Position numbers and translations under genes: made by a program | In this document: positions 30,597 to 33,528 of the stretch, one piece after another | How positions within the stretch are numbered: the first letter of the stretch is position 1 | How the letters are laid out: every line of letters begins with the position of its first letter | The notes under the pieces: generated by a model | Told to the model about the DNA's origin: nothing | The model's input: the letters and a program-made list of their open reading frames with translations, nothing else | Databases searched by the model: none | NCBI GenBank assembly: GCA_031289425.1 | Contig: JAITPM010000013.1 | Coordinates: forward strand, 1 to 33,528 | Source of the DNA: Fusobacteriaceae bacterium | GTDB taxonomy: Bacteria; Fusobacteriota; Fusobacteriia; Fusobacteriales; Fusobacteriaceae | Direction of reading: 5' to 3' | Length of the DNA: 33,528 nt

Positions 30597-33528
30597 AAAC
30601 AAATATTAAAGATTTAGTAGAAACGTCCTTAAAAACATTTTTAAAAAAGAAAAAAATTGGATTTACTACGGGGCTATTAGTTGCATTTTTAATAACGGGA
30701 GAAATAGGCTTTGCGACAAATGGGCAAACAGAAGAGTTGGAAAGTAAGTCAAATAACATTCAACAAGAATTGTTTGATAAAATATTTTATCAGAGATTAG
30801 AAGTTGAAGAATTACTCAAAGCCAACGAAGAGAAATTAAAGGAACTTACAATTGGATACATGGATTTGATAAAAGAAGGAGATTGGTATAGTAAATCACG
30901 GAGTCCTAGTTATTTTTATTCTATTATTGGTGATTATAAATCAGTAGATAGAGTAAATAAAAAATGGGTGGGGAGTACGAGATCAAACACAGTCATGGAT
31001 ATGCAAAGAGAAGCATTTAATAGGGCTCTTGGTGGAGGATCTATTGCCAAATCTGCCAAATATTTACCTTTTGATGCTGGAAGATATACTAATGACAGAT
31101 ATGGTGGAAATTTATCAAGTGGTTGGGTAAATAGTCAACCAGATTATAATACAAATACGGTCATATATGATTATGAAGATAGCCTCATAATATTGCCGAT
31201 AGTGAAAGCACCGGAAGTACTAGAGCCCACAGCTCCGGCAGTAACTTTTGTTGCGCCCACTGCACCTACTGTGGTTCCGGTGACATCACCTCAGATAGCT
31301 AATATTCTTGTGGGAACTATAAGCTTGACAACACCTAATATCAATCCACTTACAGTAAACATACCAGCCTCTTTTACACAACCGGCGGCAGTAAATGTAA
31401 CCGTAAATGAACCTAATATAAATGTTACGATTAATGATATAAATGTGGCAGGCCCGGGAGCACTGGTTATACCTACTCTTACGAGCCCATCTATCAGTAT
31501 AACCTTGTCACCTAATGTACCACCTAGCGTGCAAGATCCAAATCCGGTAGTTTCGACACCAGTGGCTCCACCAGAGCCTAATTTTACTGCGTTTACTAGA
31601 GGAAGAGGAGACTGGTTGGGCGGATTTAAATTTATACAAGGAAGAAATAATTGGGATAGAACTATCATGGCATGGGAACAAGGCTCGCCTGAACCGGTAC
31701 TTAGAGCTATCAATAGCCAACCGATGTTTAATATAAATGGAACACCAACTATATATGGGCTTGGAAAATCTTCAACGAGCAAAATAGTAGCTACAACTTT
31801 TGGTAGCACAGTTACAAATAGTTATACTGATATAGCATCTAATGTTACAGTAGGTGGTGGAGCCCCCAACAATCAATATGGAGCGCATCCATTGACTGAG
31901 ACAAGTCCAGGAGTAATTCCGGGGATGACTGCGGGTGCTTATTACAGTGCGATTGATAATCAAGCACTTCCTACAGTATTACCTGCCGGGATATCAGGTT
32001 CATCCAATCCAAACAGTACGAGATACCAACAATCTTGGATTTTTGAAGGAACACCAACAGTTCAAGATATGGCGATTAAAGTAGGTGGTGATTCTCCATC
32101 AGCGTCTACAGCCATTTTTGCACAGATATCACGTATTGTTATGAATAATGTAGCAATAGAGCTTGCAGGAAGAACTGTAATTGGACAACTTTCTACTAGA
32201 GATGCTTATACCGTAAATTTTAATAATGTAGATATAAACATAACAGGAAATTCAAACAGTATACTGACATCCTATCTTACACCGAATCAACATGTGTACT
32301 ATCAATCTACAGATGGAAGAACTAGCACAATATGGGGAAGAAGTTTTTTGGACAATGTAGCAAGCACTTCATATGTGAACTTAGGTGGAACTAATTTAGT
32401 CGCTAGCACTAGTGAAAATACTATTTTCTATTTTGCTCCTGCGAGTCAACATAGATGGACTGGTACTTCTCAAATGGTTCCGCTACCGAATACTTCTACT
32501 CCGCTTGTATATGACCTAAATTCTGAAAAATATTATATATATTCACCACTTATGGGAAATATGAGAATAGAAAACAATGGTGGAAGCATTGCATATACAG
32601 GAAGTGGAAATGTAGGAATATGGGTAGCAGCTTATATTCCTGATAGATCAAAATGGATGGCAGCCGGAACATTTGTATCACCTTCGCTTAATTTAGGAGA
32701 TGTTTCTTTGCAAGGAGATCAGAATGTAGGATATTATTTTGCCGGAAATAACAGCAGAGCAGATGCCAACGGGATATTTCAAGGCAATGTTTATGTAAAT
32801 GCCAAATTGGGAACCATGCTAGATAATAGTAGTGGCACCATACAAATAGGAACAGGAAATAAAGGCGGAAATGATGCTGGAAAAAGTGAAGACAATGTAG
32901 CTATCTATGTGGCATCCGGTCAAAGAACTGGCTTGAATAATAATTTAAGTGGATTTTTACAATATTTTCCTGCTACACTTGGATTTCTAGTAAACACAAC
33001 GCTTCACCCAAATCTTGTTGGATTGGCAAATGGATCAGAAATAGGATTTCCATATTTGACCGCTGATCCAATAAAAGATATGAATATAAGTAATTTTGCA
33101 ATAGAATTTGGTAAATATTCCAAAAGAGGAATAGGATTAATATCTAAAAATGGAAGTGCAGTGAATGTAGATGTTACAGGAACAGAAATTAATGATAACG
33201 CTGGAACTGCTGCCGATAGAGCTGTTGAAAGTATAATGTTTTATGCCGAAGGAATTTGGCATAATCCGAGAAGGGCTCTTACCGGAGGTGTATATAATCA
33301 AGAAGCTTATGGTAGAGGTGAAAGTACAACAGGACAAAAAAATATATCAGATTTTAATTCAACTATAAATGTAGTTGATAATATAACAATGAGCAGCCTC
33401 AATGCGATTGCTTTATTTGCTAAAAATGGCGGTAAAATAACAGGTCAAAATATTACTATGAACGGCTATAGTTCCAAAGGAGTATTTGCCTATGGGGTAG
33501 GCAATCATTCCAATTTAGTTGATTCAAA
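30593..33528 (+). CDS. Fusobacterial autotransporter (type V secreted adhesin-like), 3'-truncated by window
   Basis: The open frame runs unbroken from GTG 30593 to the window end (~978 codons), so the C-terminal beta-barrel is not visible. The extended N-terminus (M-K-T-N-I-K-D-L-V-E-T, then L-K-K-K-K-I-G-F, hydrophobic core L-L-V-A-F-L-I-T-G, cleavage near G-F-A at ~40) matches the fusobacterial autotransporter-associated N-terminal domain. Residues ~45-85 are helical, and ~205-340 is rich in P, V, A and T (e.g. P-T-A-P-A-V-T-F-V-A-P). After that comes a G/N/S/T-rich passenger with short beta-strand-like repeats, typical of a beta-helix adhesin. Glycine-aromatic segments (G-N-V-G-I-W-V-A-A) fit. 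Function is probably surface adhesion. SD GGGAGGG (30582-30588) is 4 bases before GTG. Confidence 0.85.
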   Translation, partial: MKTNIKDLVETSLKTFLKKKKIGFTTGLLVAFLITGEIGFATNGQTEELESKSNNIQQELFDKIFYQRLEVEELLKANEEKLKELTIGYMDLIKEGDWYSKSRSPSYFYSIIGDYKSVDRVNKKWVGSTRSNTVMDMQREAFNRALGGGSIAKSAKYLPFDAGRYTNDRYGGNLSSGWVNSQPDYNTNTVIYDYEDSLIILPIVKAPEVLEPTAPAVTFVAPTAPTVVPVTSPQIANILVGTISLTTPNINPLTVNIPASFTQPAAVNVTVNEPNINVTINDINVAGPGALVIPTLTSPSISITLSPNVPPSVQDPNPVVSTPVAPPEPNFTAFTRGRGDWLGGFKFIQGRNNWDRTIMAWEQGSPEPVLRAINSQPMFNINGTPTIYGLGKSSTSKIVATTFGSTVTNSYTDIASNVTVGGGAPNNQYGAHPLTETSPGVIPGMTAGAYYSAIDNQALPTVLPAGISGSSNPNSTRYQQSWIFEGTPTVQDMAIKVGGDSPSASTAIFAQISRIVMNNVAIELAGRTVIGQLSTRDAYTVNFNNVDINITGNSNSILTSYLTPNQHVYYQSTDGRTSTIWGRSFLDNVASTSYVNLGGTNLVASTSENTIFYFAPASQHRWTGTSQMVPLPNTSTPLVYDLNSEKYYIYSPLMGNMRIENNGGSIAYTGSGNVGIWVAAYIPDRSKWMAAGTFVSPSLNLGDVSLQGDQNVGYYFAGNNSRADANGIFQGNVYVNAKLGTMLDNSSGTIQIGTGNKGGNDAGKSEDNVAIYVASGQRTGLNNNLSGFLQYFPATLGFLVNTTLHPNLVGLANGSEIGFPYLTADPIKDMNISNFAIEFGKYSKRGIGLISKNGSAVNVDVTGTEINDNAGTAADRAVESIMFYAEGIWHNPRRALTGGVYNQEAYGRGESTTGQKNISDFNSTINVVDNITMSSLNAIALFAKNGGKITGQNITMNGYSSKGVFAYGVGNHSNLVDS

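Noticed and set aside
31291-31809. 172-aa reverse-strand ORF within the autotransporter
   Set aside because: It is an antisense shadow of the P/V/T-rich coding region; the + frame is open for ~978 codons with signal peptide and SD.
1-33528. CRISPR arrays, tRNAs, rRNAs, prophage or insertion sequences
   Set aside because: No repeat-spacer pattern, cloverleaf sequence, rRNA-like stretch, transposase motif or terminal inverted repeat was recognised by eye in this window.

Overview
The window is a strongly A+T-rich bacterial contig segment with every gene on the + strand. It most likely comes from a Fusobacteriota genome, probably family Leptotrichiaceae (Leptotrichia/Sneathia-like). The case rests on the low-GC codon usage (AAA, ATA, AGA), the gene content, and above all the last gene, which begins with the lysine-rich signal-peptide region and V/P-rich segment typical of fusobacterial autotransporters. 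This is inference from remembered families; no search was run. Bases 1-28 are not genomic: they match the Illumina TruSeq read-2 adapter, so the window starts at a contig end with untrimmed adapter.

Layout. (1) 30-922: the 3' end of an rsmB-like rRNA methyltransferase gene and a trmR/YrrM-like O-methyltransferase. (2) 1045-8751: a four-gene block of a giant TPR protein, a DUF2339 polytopic membrane protein with a coiled-coil N-terminus, and two tandem DUF3999-like secreted, C-terminally anchored proteins. Its function is unknown and it is the best candidate here for an undescribed envelope system. A structured AT-rich leader precedes it. (3) 8942-15526: housekeeping genes for a DEAD-box helicase (DbpA/CsdA type), MltG, TilS and FtsH; tilS and ftsH overlap, and a duplicated promoter-like repeat lies before tilS. 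(4) 15671-17352: rpsO with its own promoter and a possibly autoregulatory leader, a terminator, then a YibE/F-family membrane protein.

(5) 17392-25303: a Dpp/Opp-type peptide ABC importer (binding lipoprotein, GC-rich intercistronic hairpin, two permeases, two ATPases), then an M20 amidohydrolase and an AEC-family permease. (6) 25375-30214: asnB behind its own promoter/palindrome, a terminator, then a compact operon of a small (perhaps internally deleted) permease, a class-A beta-lactamase-fold serine hydrolase without signal peptide, and an N-acyl-D-amino-acid deacylase, closed by a strong terminator. Blocks 5 and 6 together look like peptide or N-acyl-amino-acid uptake and intracellular hydrolysis, possibly including D-residues. 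(7) 30215-33528: a long 5' region with a possible translationally coupled 22-codon leader ORF, then an autotransporter gene that runs off the window end.
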